A stretch of 63,806 nt of DNA from Streptomyces aureus. GTDB lineage: Bacteria > Actinomycetota > Actinomycetes > Streptomycetales > Streptomycetaceae. Shown in pieces: positions 40,991 to 48,680 of this stretch. The notes below the pieces were generated by a model that ran no database searches, was not told the DNA's origin, and worked only from the letters and a program-made list of their open reading frames with translations. The DNA is taken from positions 1 through 63,806 of the forward strand of contig NZ_LIPQ01000074.1 of assembly GCF_001418135.1 (NCBI RefSeq). The letters are read 5' to 3'. The position numbers were made by a program, and so were the translations under genes. Each line of letters opens with the position of its first letter. Position 1 is the first letter of the stretch.

Positions 40991-41473
40991 TCAGCCCAGG
41001 TCGCCGCGCAGCCGCTCGATCTGCGCGGCGCTGATCTCGACGGTGCGCCGCATATGGGCGATGAGCAGGGCGAGCTCGGCGTCGCTGTAGACGTCGAACA
41101 TCGTGCCCCAGGTGCTGTTGAGCTTGCGCCACAGGGCGCCGAGTTCGGCGATGCGCTCGGGCACGAGGGCCACCAGGACCCGGCGCCGGTCCTCGGCGTC
41201 CCGTTCCCGCGTCACATAGCCGGACCGTTCGAGCCGGTCGACGAGCCGGGTCGCGGAGCCGGTGGTGAGCCCGGTCAGCTCGGCGACCCGCCCGGTGGTC
41301 ACCGGGCCCTCCTCCAGGCTGAGCAGGTTCAGGCACTGCACATCGGTCGGGTGGAGCCCCAGACGGTCGGCGACGGCCTGGTTGAACAGGGCGTACGCCG
41401 CCATGTAGCGGCGGGCCTCCCCGTACAGCTCGGTCATCAGCGCCTCGCGCCGGCCTGAACTCTTCTGCGTCAT
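40991..41473 (-). CDS. MarR family transcriptional regulator
   Basis: A 160-residue MarR repressor. The winged helix is GRVAELTGLTTGSATRLVDRLERSGYVTRERDAEDRRRVLVAL (segments at residues about 58-100). The ATG at 41473 is preceded by TACAAT exactly 6 nt upstream and has no ribosome-binding site, and its start codon lies inside an operator palindrome. The same palindrome is found at the NmrA-like gene promoter, so this is probably a MarR that represses itself and that oxidoreductase, perhaps in response to quinones or electrophiles. Confidence 0.92.
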   Translation of the reverse strand: MTQKSSGRREALMTELYGEARRYMAAYALFNQAVADRLGLHPTDVQCLNLLSLEEGPVTTGRVAELTGLTTGSATRLVDRLERSGYVTRERDAEDRRRVLVALVPERIAELGALWRKLNSTWGTMFDVYSDAELALLIAHMRRTVEISAAQIERLRGDLG

Positions 41474-41478
41474 GCAGA
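41464..41478. promoter_or_regulatory. MarR autoregulatory operator over the start codon
   Basis: TCTGCGTCATGCAGA (arms TCTGC/GCAGA) overlaps the ATG (41471-41473) and lies just downstream of the -10 box. It is near-identical to the operator at 39206-39222. Confidence 0.75.
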
Positions 41479-41479
41479 G

Positions 41480-41485
41480 ATTGTA
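41480..41485 (-). promoter_or_regulatory. -10 box of marR-type gene (leaderless arrangement)
   Basis: TACAAT on the minus strand ends 6 nt before the ATG at 41473. Confidence 0.65.
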
Positions 41486-41517
41486 CGAACCAGGCACCGG
41501 CCCACACCGGCGCGCCG

Positions 41518-41624
41518 GGCCCGGACCACGGTCACGCTCGGCCCGGACCCGCCACGCAGGCCCGGACCACGGTCACCCTCGGCCCGTACCGGCCACGCAG
41601 GCCCGGACCGCGGTCACCCTCAGG
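41518..41624. repeat. 41-bp tandem repeat, 2.6 copies
   Basis: Units start at 41518, 41559 and 41600 with an exact 41-bp period, each opening GGCCCGGACC. Units 1 and 2 differ at three positions; the third is cut after about 25 bp and runs into the stop codon of the TetR gene. Confidence 0.85.
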
Positions 41625-42180
41625 GCGCCTCGGCGGTCAGATAGCGCTGCACGGTCGGGCCCAGCCAGGCCACGATCTCCTCGGGCGCCATCTCGGCGAC
41701 CGGCGGCAGCCGCAGCACATAGCGGGTGAGCGCCATGCCGAGGATCTGGGACGCGACGAGCGCCGCCCGCCGCGGCGCCTCCGCCGGGTCGGGGCAGACG
41801 CCCCGGGTGACGGGCCCGAGCTGCTGGGCGAAGACCGCCCGCATCCGTTCCGCCCCGGCCTCGTTGGTGACCCCCACCCGCAGGAGCCCGGTGAGGACGT
41901 CGTCCCGCTCCCAGCGCTCCAGGAAGTGGGTGACCAGAACGGCCCCGATGTGCCGCGCGGGCAGGCCGCCGAGCTCGGGCAGGTCCAGCTCGATCTCCGA
42001 GGCGGCGGCGAACAGGCCCTCCTTGTTGCCGTAGTAGCGCATGACCATCGACGGATCGATCCCGGCGTCCCGGGCGATGGACCGGATGGTGGCGCGGTCG
42101 TATCCGTCGGAGGCGAAGCGCTCGCGGGCGGCCTCCAGGATCGCGGCTCTGGTGGCGTCGGAACGGCGGGCGGTCGTCAT
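41620..42180 (-). CDS. TetR family transcriptional regulator
   Basis: A 186-residue TetR protein with helix-turn-helix RAAILEAARERFASDGYDRATIRSIARDAGIDPSMVMRYYGNKEGLF (residues about 10-58 in segments) and a TetR_C-like ligand domain. TACAGT ends 7 nt before the ATG. It faces a flavin monooxygenase gene across 115 bp filled with three good copies and one poor copy of a 16-bp operator, the usual layout of an autoregulated antibiotic- or aromatic-compound response pair. Confidence 0.92.
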   Translation of the reverse strand: MTTARRSDATRAAILEAARERFASDGYDRATIRSIARDAGIDPSMVMRYYGNKEGLFAAASEIELDLPELGGLPARHIGAVLVTHFLERWERDDVLTGLLRVGVTNEAGAERMRAVFAQQLGPVTRGVCPDPAEAPRRAALVASQILGMALTRYVLRLPPVAEMAPEEIVAWLGPTVQRYLTAEAP

Positions 42181-42187
42181 ACCAACA

Positions 42188-42193
42188 ACTGTA
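42188..42193 (-). promoter_or_regulatory. -10 box of tetR-type gene (leaderless arrangement)
   Basis: TACAGT on the minus strand ends 7 nt before the ATG at 42180. Confidence 0.6.
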
Positions 42194-42205
42194 GGCCAAC
42201 GGGCG

Positions 42206-42235
42206 TTGACATCCCATCAGGGCCGCCTCTACAGT
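42206..42235 (+). promoter_or_regulatory. Promoter of the flavin monooxygenase gene
   Basis: -35 TTGACA (42206-42211), 18-bp spacer, -10 TACAGT (42230-42235). The consensus -35 hexamer lies inside operator site 2. Confidence 0.75.
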
Positions 42236-42295
42236 TGCCAACAAGCGTTGACCAACAGCCGTTGGCAAACGACCGTGGGCACCCCGGAGGCAGCC

Positions 42296-43747
42296 ATGAG
42301 CACCGCGGAGACACCGAAGACCACCAAGACCACCGACCCGACGGACACCCAGGTCCTCGTCATCGGCGCCGGCCCCACCGGCCTGCTCCTCGCCGGCGAC
42401 CTCGCCACCGCCGGCGTGGACGTCACCCTCGTCGAGCGCCGCCCGCACGGCCTCGCCAACATGACCCGCGCCTTCGGCGTCCACGCCCGCACCCTGGAGC
42501 AGCTCGACGCCCGCGGCCTCGCGGACGAACTCGTCGCCACCGGCACGACCCTCGCCACCGCACGGCTCTTCGGCCGACTGGACCTCGACCTCACCCGGCT
42601 GCCCAGCCGCTTCAACCACCTCCTCGTCACCCCGCAGTACGAGGTCGAGCGCCTCCTGGAGCGCCGGGCGGTCGCCGCCGGAGTCACCTTCCGGTACGAG
42701 ACGCGGCTGCGCGGACTGCGCCAGGACGCCGACACCGTGACAGCGGAGTTCACCGACCCCGACGGAGCCCCGCTCACCCTCACCGCCCGCCACCTGGTCG
42801 GCACGGACGGCGTCCGCAGCGCCGTCCGCACCGCCCTCGGCCTGCCCTTCCCCGGCGGATCCGTGATCCGCTCCCTCGTCCTCGCCGATGTCCGCCTCAC
42901 GGAGGAGCCCACCGACGCGTTCAGCGTCAGCGGCTCCGGCGACACCTTCGCCTTCCTCGCCCCCTTCGGCGACGGCTGGTACCGAGTGATGGGCTGGAGC
43001 CGCACCCGCCAGGTCCCCGACACCGAACCCGTCGACCTGGACGAGGTCCGCGAGATCGCCCGCCGCGCCCTGGGCACCGACCTCGGCATGCACGACCCCC
43101 GCTGGATCTCCCGCTTCCACAGCGACGAGCGCCAGGTCCCCTCGTACCGCGTGGGCCGGGTCTTCCTCGCCGGCGACGCCGCCCATGTCCACTCCCCCGC
43201 CGGCGGCCAGGGCATGAACACCGGCCTCCAGGACGCCGCCAATCTCTCCTGGAAGCTCGCCGCCGTCCTGCGCGGCGACGCACCCGCCCCCGACACCCTC
43301 CTCGACAGCTACCAGTCCGAGCGCCACCCCGTCGGCGCCGCCGTGCTCCGCACCAGCGGCGCACTCGTGCGCCTCGCGATGGCCCACACCCCGCTCACCC
43401 GCGCCGCCCGCTCCCTCGCCACCCGACTCCTCAGCACGCTACGGCCCGCCTCCGCCCGCGCCATGGGCATGATCAGCGGACTCGGCATCGCGTACGCGCC
43501 CCCGGCGGGCTCCAAACGCCCGGCCGGCCGCCGCGCACCGGATGTCCACCTGCGCGAAGGCCGCCTCCACGAGCTGCTGCGAGCGGGCGAGTTCGTGCTG
43601 ATCACCCCGGAGGGCGAACTCCCGGCCCTGCCCCCGACCGCCCCGGTCTCCCCCGAGCGCCTCGTACGGGCCACCTGGACGGACCCCACGCGAAGGACCG
43701 CGGTACTGGTCCGCCCCGACGGCTACGTCCACTGGACGAGCAACTGA
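42296..43747 (+). CDS. FAD-dependent aromatic monooxygenase (PHBH family, rifampicin/tetracycline-hydroxylase-like)
   Basis: A 483-residue group A flavoprotein hydroxylase. The FAD Rossmann motif is VLVIGAGPTGLLLAGDLA (residues about 20-37). DG motif: ARHLVGTDGVRSAVRTALG. GD motif: VGRVFLAGDAAHVHSPAGGQGMNTGLQDA, read in two parts. A thioredoxin-like C-terminal remnant follows. Members hydroxylate phenols, polyketides, rifamycins or tetracyclines with NAD(P)H and O2. The ATG at 42296 has GGAGG 5 nt upstream. Tight TetR control suggests induction by its aromatic substrate, for example an antibiotic. Confidence 0.9.
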   Translation: MSTAETPKTTKTTDPTDTQVLVIGAGPTGLLLAGDLATAGVDVTLVERRPHGLANMTRAFGVHARTLEQLDARGLADELVATGTTLATARLFGRLDLDLTRLPSRFNHLLVTPQYEVERLLERRAVAAGVTFRYETRLRGLRQDADTVTAEFTDPDGAPLTLTARHLVGTDGVRSAVRTALGLPFPGGSVIRSLVLADVRLTEEPTDAFSVSGSGDTFAFLAPFGDGWYRVMGWSRTRQVPDTEPVDLDEVREIARRALGTDLGMHDPRWISRFHSDERQVPSYRVGRVFLAGDAAHVHSPAGGQGMNTGLQDAANLSWKLAAVLRGDAPAPDTLLDSYQSERHPVGAAVLRTSGALVRLAMAHTPLTRAARSLATRLLSTLRPASARAMGMISGLGIAYAPPAGSKRPAGRRAPDVHLREGRLHELLRAGEFVLITPEGELPALPPTAPVSPERLVRATWTDPTRRTAVLVRPDGYVHWTSN

Positions 43748-43752
43748 ACCCG

Positions 43753-44235
43753 TCAGAAGACGTAAGGATCACCGGTGGCCAGCACAAGCACCCGATGCCG
43801 GTCGTTCCGCGGATTCCGGTCGGCCACCCCGTCCCGCCAGGCAGTGCTGACCTCCACCGTCAGCTCGTCCGGAAGCCCCGCGGTCCGCAGGTCGAGCGCC
43901 AGCTCACCGGCACCCCCCGCGGCCGGCAGCTCCCCCGTCCGGCAGGAGACCACCCGGTCACTGCTCCACAGACAGGCCTCCGGCAGCTCCTGACCACCCG
44001 CCATCGGCACGGAGAACGCGAGCCGGACCGTCGCCTGGGAGAGATCGGCGGGACCGAAGTTCTCACTGACCAGCCAGACCCCGAGCCGCCCGTCCCAAAG
44101 GGAGACATGACCGTGATGGGACAGATCCGCCTCGGGCCCCACCACCGGCCCCACGGCACCGGCACTCGCACCCGCGCCCATTACCACCGCGGCCGCGAGA
44201 GCGACCCCGAGCACACCCTTCCGCAATCCACGCAT
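43753..44235 (-). CDS. Secreted protein of unknown function
   Basis: A 160-residue protein with a Sec signal peptide (MRGLRKGVLGVALAAAVVMG, cleavage near ASAGA, residue about 27). The mature part is beta-rich, with two Cys (ACLWSS and VSCRTG) that could form a disulfide, and GVWLVSENFGPADLS; it resembles small extracellular Ig-like domains. TATTTT ends 6 nt before the ATG at 44235, suggesting a leaderless message. It is convergent with the monooxygenase gene, 5 nt between stops. Confidence 0.75.
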   Translation of the reverse strand: MRGLRKGVLGVALAAAVVMGAGASAGAVGPVVGPEADLSHHGHVSLWDGRLGVWLVSENFGPADLSQATVRLAFSVPMAGGQELPEACLWSSDRVVSCRTGELPAAGGAGELALDLRTAGLPDELTVEVSTAWRDGVADRNPRNDRHRVLVLATGDPYVF

Positions 44236-44241
44236 GACGCC

Positions 44242-44247
44242 AAAATA
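44242..44247 (-). promoter_or_regulatory. -10 box of secreted protein gene (leaderless arrangement)
   Basis: TATTTT on the minus strand ends 6 nt before the ATG at 44235. Confidence 0.5.
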
Positions 44248-44400
44248 CCCACAGATCATCAGATCCTCTGACAATCCTTCAGTCAGCGTGTCTCCACCCC
44301 GCGGACCGCCCCCAGACTCACCGCACTCCGCTGGATCCGCGCCGCCTATCCTGGCCGGGCGATCGACGTAATCGACCACCTGCGCGAGGAGCACGACGTC

Positions 44401-45165
44401 ATGACTGCCCCCGGTACCCCCATCGCCGTCATCACCGGAGCGAGCAGCGGAATCGGCGCCGCCACGGCCAGACAGCTCGCCGCCGCCGGCTACCGCGTGG
44501 TCCTCACCGCCCGGCGCAAGGACCGCATCGAGGAACTGGCCGCCGAGATCAACCGGGCCGGCCACCAGGCCACCGCCTACGCCCTCGACGTCACCGACCG
44601 CGCCGCCGTCGACGAGTTCGCCACGGCCTTCCAGACCCTCGCCGTCCTCGTCAACAACGCCGGCGGCGCCCTCGGCGCCGACCCCGTCGCCACCGGCGAC
44701 CCGGCCGACTGGCGCCAGATGTACGAGGTCAACGTCATCGGCACGCTGAACATGACCCAGGCCCTGCTCCCGGCCCTCACCGCGAGCGGCGACGGCACGG
44801 TCGTCGTCCTCTCCTCGACCGCCGGCCACTCCACCTACGAAGGCGGCGCCGGCTACGTCGTCGCGAAGAACGGCGCCCGCGTCCTCGCCGAGACCCTCCG
44901 CCTGGAGATCGTCGGCACCCCGGTCCGCGTCATCGAGATCGCCCCCGGCATGGTCAAGACGGACGAGTTCGCCACCACCCGCTTCCGCGGCGACACCGAG
45001 AAGGCCGCCAAGGTCTACGCCGGCGTCGCCGAACCCCTCACCGCCGACGACGTGGCCGACACCATCACCTGGGCCTGCACCCGCCCCCCGCACGTCAACA
45101 TCGACCTCCTGGTCGTCCGCCCCCGCGCCCAGGCCTCCAACACCAAGGTCCACCGCGAACTCTGA
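44401..45165 (+). CDS. Short-chain dehydrogenase/reductase
   Basis: A 254-residue classical SDR. The NADP motif is TGASSGIGAATARQL (residues about 12-26), NNAGG follows at about 86, and VVVLSSTAGHSTYEGGAGYVVAK gives the catalytic Ser and a Tyr-X-X-X-Lys of the form YVVAK. It resembles YdfG-type serine/3-hydroxy acid dehydrogenases by the ending IAPGMVKTDEF. Substrate unknown. A GAGGAG ribosome-binding site is upstream. Confidence 0.92.
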   Translation: MTAPGTPIAVITGASSGIGAATARQLAAAGYRVVLTARRKDRIEELAAEINRAGHQATAYALDVTDRAAVDEFATAFQTLAVLVNNAGGALGADPVATGDPADWRQMYEVNVIGTLNMTQALLPALTASGDGTVVVLSSTAGHSTYEGGAGYVVAKNGARVLAETLRLEIVGTPVRVIEIAPGMVKTDEFATTRFRGDTEKAAKVYAGVAEPLTADDVADTITWACTRPPHVNIDLLVVRPRAQASNTKVHREL

Positions 45166-45347
45166 GCGCGCCCGCGCGCCTCGACAGGAGCGCCCTCACG
45201 CCGACCTCGCCGTCCTTCATGGACCTCGAAGGCCCCCGCTGCGCGTGCATGTTCGGCTCCTGCAGGCCGACGGCCACCCGGCGGCGGGGGCGGGCCTCAA
45301 GGGGCGACTCGCAGTCGAGCCCACGCACTTCTGGCCCTCGGACAAGT

Positions 45348-45378
45348 GGGGCCTGGTGCAGAGTCCGCACCAGGCCCC
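45348..45378. terminator. Hairpin downstream of rtcB
   Basis: Perfect 12-bp arms GGGGCCTGGTGC (45348-45359) and GCACCAGGCCCC (45367-45378) with a 7-nt loop, 16 bp after the rtcB stop on the minus strand. Confidence 0.8.
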
Positions 45379-45393
45379 ATCAGCCATCCGGCC

Positions 45394-46587
45394 TCAGCCC
45401 TTCACACAGATGACCTGCTTCAGCTTGGCGACGACCTCCACCAGGTCACGCTGCTGGTCGATGACCTTCTCGATCGGCTTGTACGCACCCGGGATCTCGT
45501 CCACGACGCCGGAGTCCTTACGGCACTCCACTCCCCGCGTCTGCTCCTCCAGGTCCCGCGTCGAGAAGCGCCGCTTGGCCGCGCTCCGGCTCATCTTCCG
45601 GCCCGCACCGTGGGAGGCGGAATTGAAGGACGCCGTGTTCCCCAGGCCCTTCACGATGTACGAACCCGTACCCATCGAGCCCGGGATGATCCCGAACTCC
45701 CCGGAGCCGGCCCGGATCGCGCCCTTCCGGGTGACCAGCAGGTCCATGCCCTCGTACCGCTCCTCCGCCACGTAGTTGTGGTGGCAGGAGATCACCTGGT
45801 CGAAGGTCACCCGGGCCTTGCGGAACTCCCGGCGAACGACCTCCTGGAAGAGCGCCATCATGATCGCGCGGTTGTACTTCGCGTACTCCTGGGCCCAGAA
45901 CAGGTCGTGCCGGTAAGCCGCCATCTGCGGGGTGTCCGCGACGAACACCGCCAGATCGCGATCGACGAGCCCCTGATTGTGCGGCAGCTTCTGGGCTTCA
46001 CCAATGTGAAACTCTGCGAGTTCCTTGCCGATGTTCCGAGAGCCCGAGTGCAGCATAAGCCATACCGAATCGGAGGTATCGACACAGAGCTCCACAAAAT
46101 GGTTGCCTGACCCAAGCGTTCCCATTTGCAAAGCAGCCCGTTCGCGACGGAACTTGACCGCGTCCGCCACCCCGTCGAACCGCGACCAGAAGTCGCCCCA
46201 CCCCGACGTCGGGAACTGGTAGAGCCGCCCCGGGTCGACCTCCGACCGATGCAGACCCCGGCCCACCGGAATCGCCTGCTCGATCTTCGAGCGGAGCCTC
46301 GACAGGCCACCCGGCAGGTCGTTCGCCGTCAGCGAGGACTTGACCGCCGACATGCCGCAGCCGATGTCCACCCCGACCGCCGCGGGACAGACCGCCCCCT
46401 GCATCGCGATCACCGAACCGACCGTCGCGCCCTTGCCGTAATGCACGTCCGGCATCACGGCGAGGCCCTTGATCCACGGCAGCGTCGCCACGTTCTGCAG
46501 CTGCTGCATGGCACCGCCCTCCACCGTGGCGGGGTCGGCCCACATCCGGATGGGAACTTTCGCCCCAGGTACCTCTACGTACGACAT
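45394..46587 (-). CDS. rtcB: RNA-splicing ligase RtcB
   Basis: A 397-residue RtcB-family RNA ligase. These use Mn2+ and GTP to join RNA 2',3'-cyclic phosphate or 3'-phosphate ends to 5'-OH ends. Visible metal and guanylation residues are Cys77 in VGVDIGCGMSA, His163 in GSGNHFVELCVD, His180 in MLHSGSRNIG, His269-270 in ISCHHNYVAEE, and His326, the guanylated His, in SASHGAGRKMSRSAA. GAGG lies 4 nt before the ATG. No archease, RtcA or sigma-54-dependent RtcR gene is adjacent. A strong terminator follows. Confidence 0.95.
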   Translation of the reverse strand: MSYVEVPGAKVPIRMWADPATVEGGAMQQLQNVATLPWIKGLAVMPDVHYGKGATVGSVIAMQGAVCPAAVGVDIGCGMSAVKSSLTANDLPGGLSRLRSKIEQAIPVGRGLHRSEVDPGRLYQFPTSGWGDFWSRFDGVADAVKFRRERAALQMGTLGSGNHFVELCVDTSDSVWLMLHSGSRNIGKELAEFHIGEAQKLPHNQGLVDRDLAVFVADTPQMAAYRHDLFWAQEYAKYNRAIMMALFQEVVRREFRKARVTFDQVISCHHNYVAEERYEGMDLLVTRKGAIRAGSGEFGIIPGSMGTGSYIVKGLGNTASFNSASHGAGRKMSRSAAKRRFSTRDLEEQTRGVECRKDSGVVDEIPGAYKPIEKVIDQQRDLVEVVAKLKQVICVKG

Positions 46588-46680
46588 ACTTCCTCGATTC
46601 CCCCGAAAAGTCTGATAACGCAAAAACCGGAGCCAAAGCCCGTACAGGTGACAGCGGACCGGCATCAACAGCTGCGTGTG

Positions 46681-46701
46681 CGATAGACATTGTGTCCATC
46701 G
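46681..46701. promoter_or_regulatory. Near-perfect 21-bp palindrome
   Basis: Arms CGATAGACA and TGTCCATCG match with one mismatch around a TTG centre. It lies in the gap between rtcB and the first DUF3558-type gene, 60 bp from the latter's GTG. Confidence 0.45.
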
Positions 46702-46761
46702 GCCGGGTTCGCGCGGCAAACAGTTTTCGGGAAAGACCTTGGGAGAAGGGAGCCTGGGAGC

Positions 46762-47712
46762 GTGCAGCGAAAGAGGTACACCCCCGGCCGCACCGGGTCC
46801 ACGGCTCGCACCGCCGTCGTCCTCACACTCGGCCTCGGCCTCGGAATCGGCCTCACGGGCTGCTCGTCCGGCACCCCGGCCGACGACATCGCCGTCGACG
46901 CCAAGGCCGGCCCCGCCGCGCCCGTCGCACCCCCGGGCCGCTACCGCACGCTCTTCGAGCCCTGCGGCGCCGTCCCCCAGGCGACGCTCAAGGACCTGCT
47001 CCCGGGCGCCGCCGCCCTCGCCGACCCCGAGCGCGACAAGGCGTACCGCGGCGTCGCGTCCGTCACGTACGACACCGACCGGCGGGTCGGCTGCACCTGG
47101 AAGGCCGACACCCCGGACATCTCGCACCGGCTGGCGCTCGACATCGAGCGGGTGGTCTCGTACGACACCGCCGTCAGCGACGACGACCGGGCGCAGGAGG
47201 TGTTCGTCCGCAAGCAGCTCGCGGCGGGCATCCCGCTCCCCCCGACCGCGCCGCCGACCACCGCGCCGGCGACGACGACGCCCTCGGCCACCGCGACACC
47301 CCAGAGCACCTCCGCGGCGGGCGGCCTGCCTCCGGGCGCGACGCAGGGCGCGTCCGCGGGCGCCGCGTCGGCGGGTGCCGGCAAGCCCGGCGAGGGCCCG
47401 TCGGGCAAGCCCCCCGCCGGGACCACGCCGCCCTCGTCCGGGGGCACCCCTTCGGACCCCTCGCCCACCGGGCTCGAACCGCGTGTCCTCGAAGGCCTGG
47501 GGAACGTCGCGTATCTCGACGACACCCTGAGCACGGTCGGTGCGAACGGCCATCAGCGGGCCGTCAGCGTGGTGTTCCGCACATCCAATGTCATCGTGAC
47601 CGTCTCCTACCGGGAGCAGACGGACGGTTCGGCGGAGGCTCCCGACAGCACGGAGCTGCAGGAAAAGGCCCGGAACCTGGCCCGGCTGCTTGCCGAACGC
47701 CTGGAGGAGTAG
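46762..47712 (+). CDS. DUF3558-type lipoprotein with Pro/Thr/Gly-rich insert
   Basis: A 316-residue exported lipoprotein. The signal peptide ends in IGLTGC (Cys34). The domain typical of DUF3558-like proteins (LFEPCGAVPQATLKDLLPG, GCTWKAD) is split by a low-complexity insert of about 85 residues rich in Pro, Thr, Ser and Gly, then resumes with LEGLGNVAYLDDTL and VVFRTSNVIVTVSYR. The GTG at 46762 is the start that gives the signal sequence. It is the first of two related lipoproteins. Function unknown; such proteins are abundant on actinobacterial cell surfaces. Confidence 0.78.
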   Translation: MQRKRYTPGRTGSTARTAVVLTLGLGLGIGLTGCSSGTPADDIAVDAKAGPAAPVAPPGRYRTLFEPCGAVPQATLKDLLPGAAALADPERDKAYRGVASVTYDTDRRVGCTWKADTPDISHRLALDIERVVSYDTAVSDDDRAQEVFVRKQLAAGIPLPPTAPPTTAPATTTPSATATPQSTSAAGGLPPGATQGASAGAASAGAGKPGEGPSGKPPAGTTPPSSGGTPSDPSPTGLEPRVLEGLGNVAYLDDTLSTVGANGHQRAVSVVFRTSNVIVTVSYREQTDGSAEAPDSTELQEKARNLARLLAERLEE

Positions 47713-47799
47713 CCGCCCGCGTGCGCTCCGTGAGCGGACGGGGACCACGTAACGTGTCGGCGTACCGGCCGGACCGTACGACAAGCGACTGAAGGAACC

Positions 47800-48537
47800 A
47801 TGCAGCGAACAGCTCCGCGACTCACCCGCATACTCGCCTGCGCCGCCGTCCCGGTGATGCTCGTCGTCGCAGGCTGCTCCTCGGACTCCGGCGACGGTGG
47901 TTCCGGCTCGGCGGGTTCGAAGGACAAGGGGGCCTCGTCGGCCTCCGCCACCCCCTCGCCGTCGCAGACGACGAAGGCGGTCGAGCCGGCGAGGTTCGCG
48001 AAGCTGCCGGACGCCTGCAAGGCGATCGTCGCGGGGACGACGTCCTCGCTGGTGCCCAAGGCGAAGACGAAGAACGGTACGCCGGCCGTCTCCAGCGATC
48101 TCGGCAGCCGCAGTGGCTGCTCGTGGAACGGTCTGGACGACAAGGGTGTGAAGGGGTCGCAGTACCGCTGGCTCGACGTGTCCTTCTACCGGTACGAGTC
48201 GGACGCCGCGCTCGGCAGCGGTCAGGAGCGCGCGCAGGAGAACCTGGCGAAGGAGCTCGCCAAGGTCGAGGCGACCCCGGGTGCGACGAAGCTCCGCACG
48301 ACCACGGCCACGGGTATCGGCGACGAGGCGAAGTCCGTCGCGTACCAGCTGCGCAAGACGAACGAGGACTTCGTCTACGGCTCCATCGTGGCGCGTACGG
48401 GGAATGTGCTGGTGCTGCTGTCGTACAACGGCGCCGGGTACGCCGGTGCGACGACGCCGTCGGACCAGACGATCATGAACGGTGCGGTGAAGGCGGCCAA
48501 GGAGGCGGTCGCCGCGGTCGCCGCCGCGAACAAGTAG
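47800..48537 (+). CDS. DUF3558 domain lipoprotein
   Basis: A 245-residue lipoprotein. The signal peptide ends in LVVAGC (Cys25); a Ser/Gly/Ala spacer leads to the DUF3558 domain (LPDACKAIVAGTTSSLVPKAK, SGCSWNGLDD, GIGDEAKSVAYQL). It is a diverged tandem paralogue of the gene before it, 87 nt away, sharing the two-Cys pattern. Function unknown; probably a surface protein. Confidence 0.85.
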   Translation: MQRTAPRLTRILACAAVPVMLVVAGCSSDSGDGGSGSAGSKDKGASSASATPSPSQTTKAVEPARFAKLPDACKAIVAGTTSSLVPKAKTKNGTPAVSSDLGSRSGCSWNGLDDKGVKGSQYRWLDVSFYRYESDAALGSGQERAQENLAKELAKVEATPGATKLRTTTATGIGDEAKSVAYQLRKTNEDFVYGSIVARTGNVLVLLSYNGAGYAGATTPSDQTIMNGAVKAAKEAVAAVAAANK

Positions 48538-48680
48538 GCGACTGAAGGCCGACAACCTGTCGCAAACCGTCGCAGAGTGGCACGTCGATGCGGAGCCCGT
48601 CCCTCCCCCGGGGGCCGGGCTTCGCGCACATGTGCCAGTCTGTGCGCGCGAGATGTCGATTGACGGGGAGGGGATCGCGG

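Larger units (their letters stand above)
42181..42266. promoter_or_regulatory. TetR operator array, four sites spaced 14/42/14 bp
   Basis: Sites of the form RCCAAC-NNNN-GTTGRC begin at 42181 (degenerate: GTAGGC on the right), 42195, 42237 and 42251. The left pair covers the TetR -10 and the monooxygenase -35; the right pair covers the monooxygenase start point. Confidence 0.8.

Noticed and set aside
41518..41624. Possible CRISPR array
   Set aside because: Repeats are directly adjacent with no unique spacers, and no cas genes are present.
45095..45370. Minus-strand open frame of 91 codons after the SDR gene
   Set aside because: It overlaps the SDR 3' end and the rtcB terminator, has no ribosome-binding site and no protein-like features.
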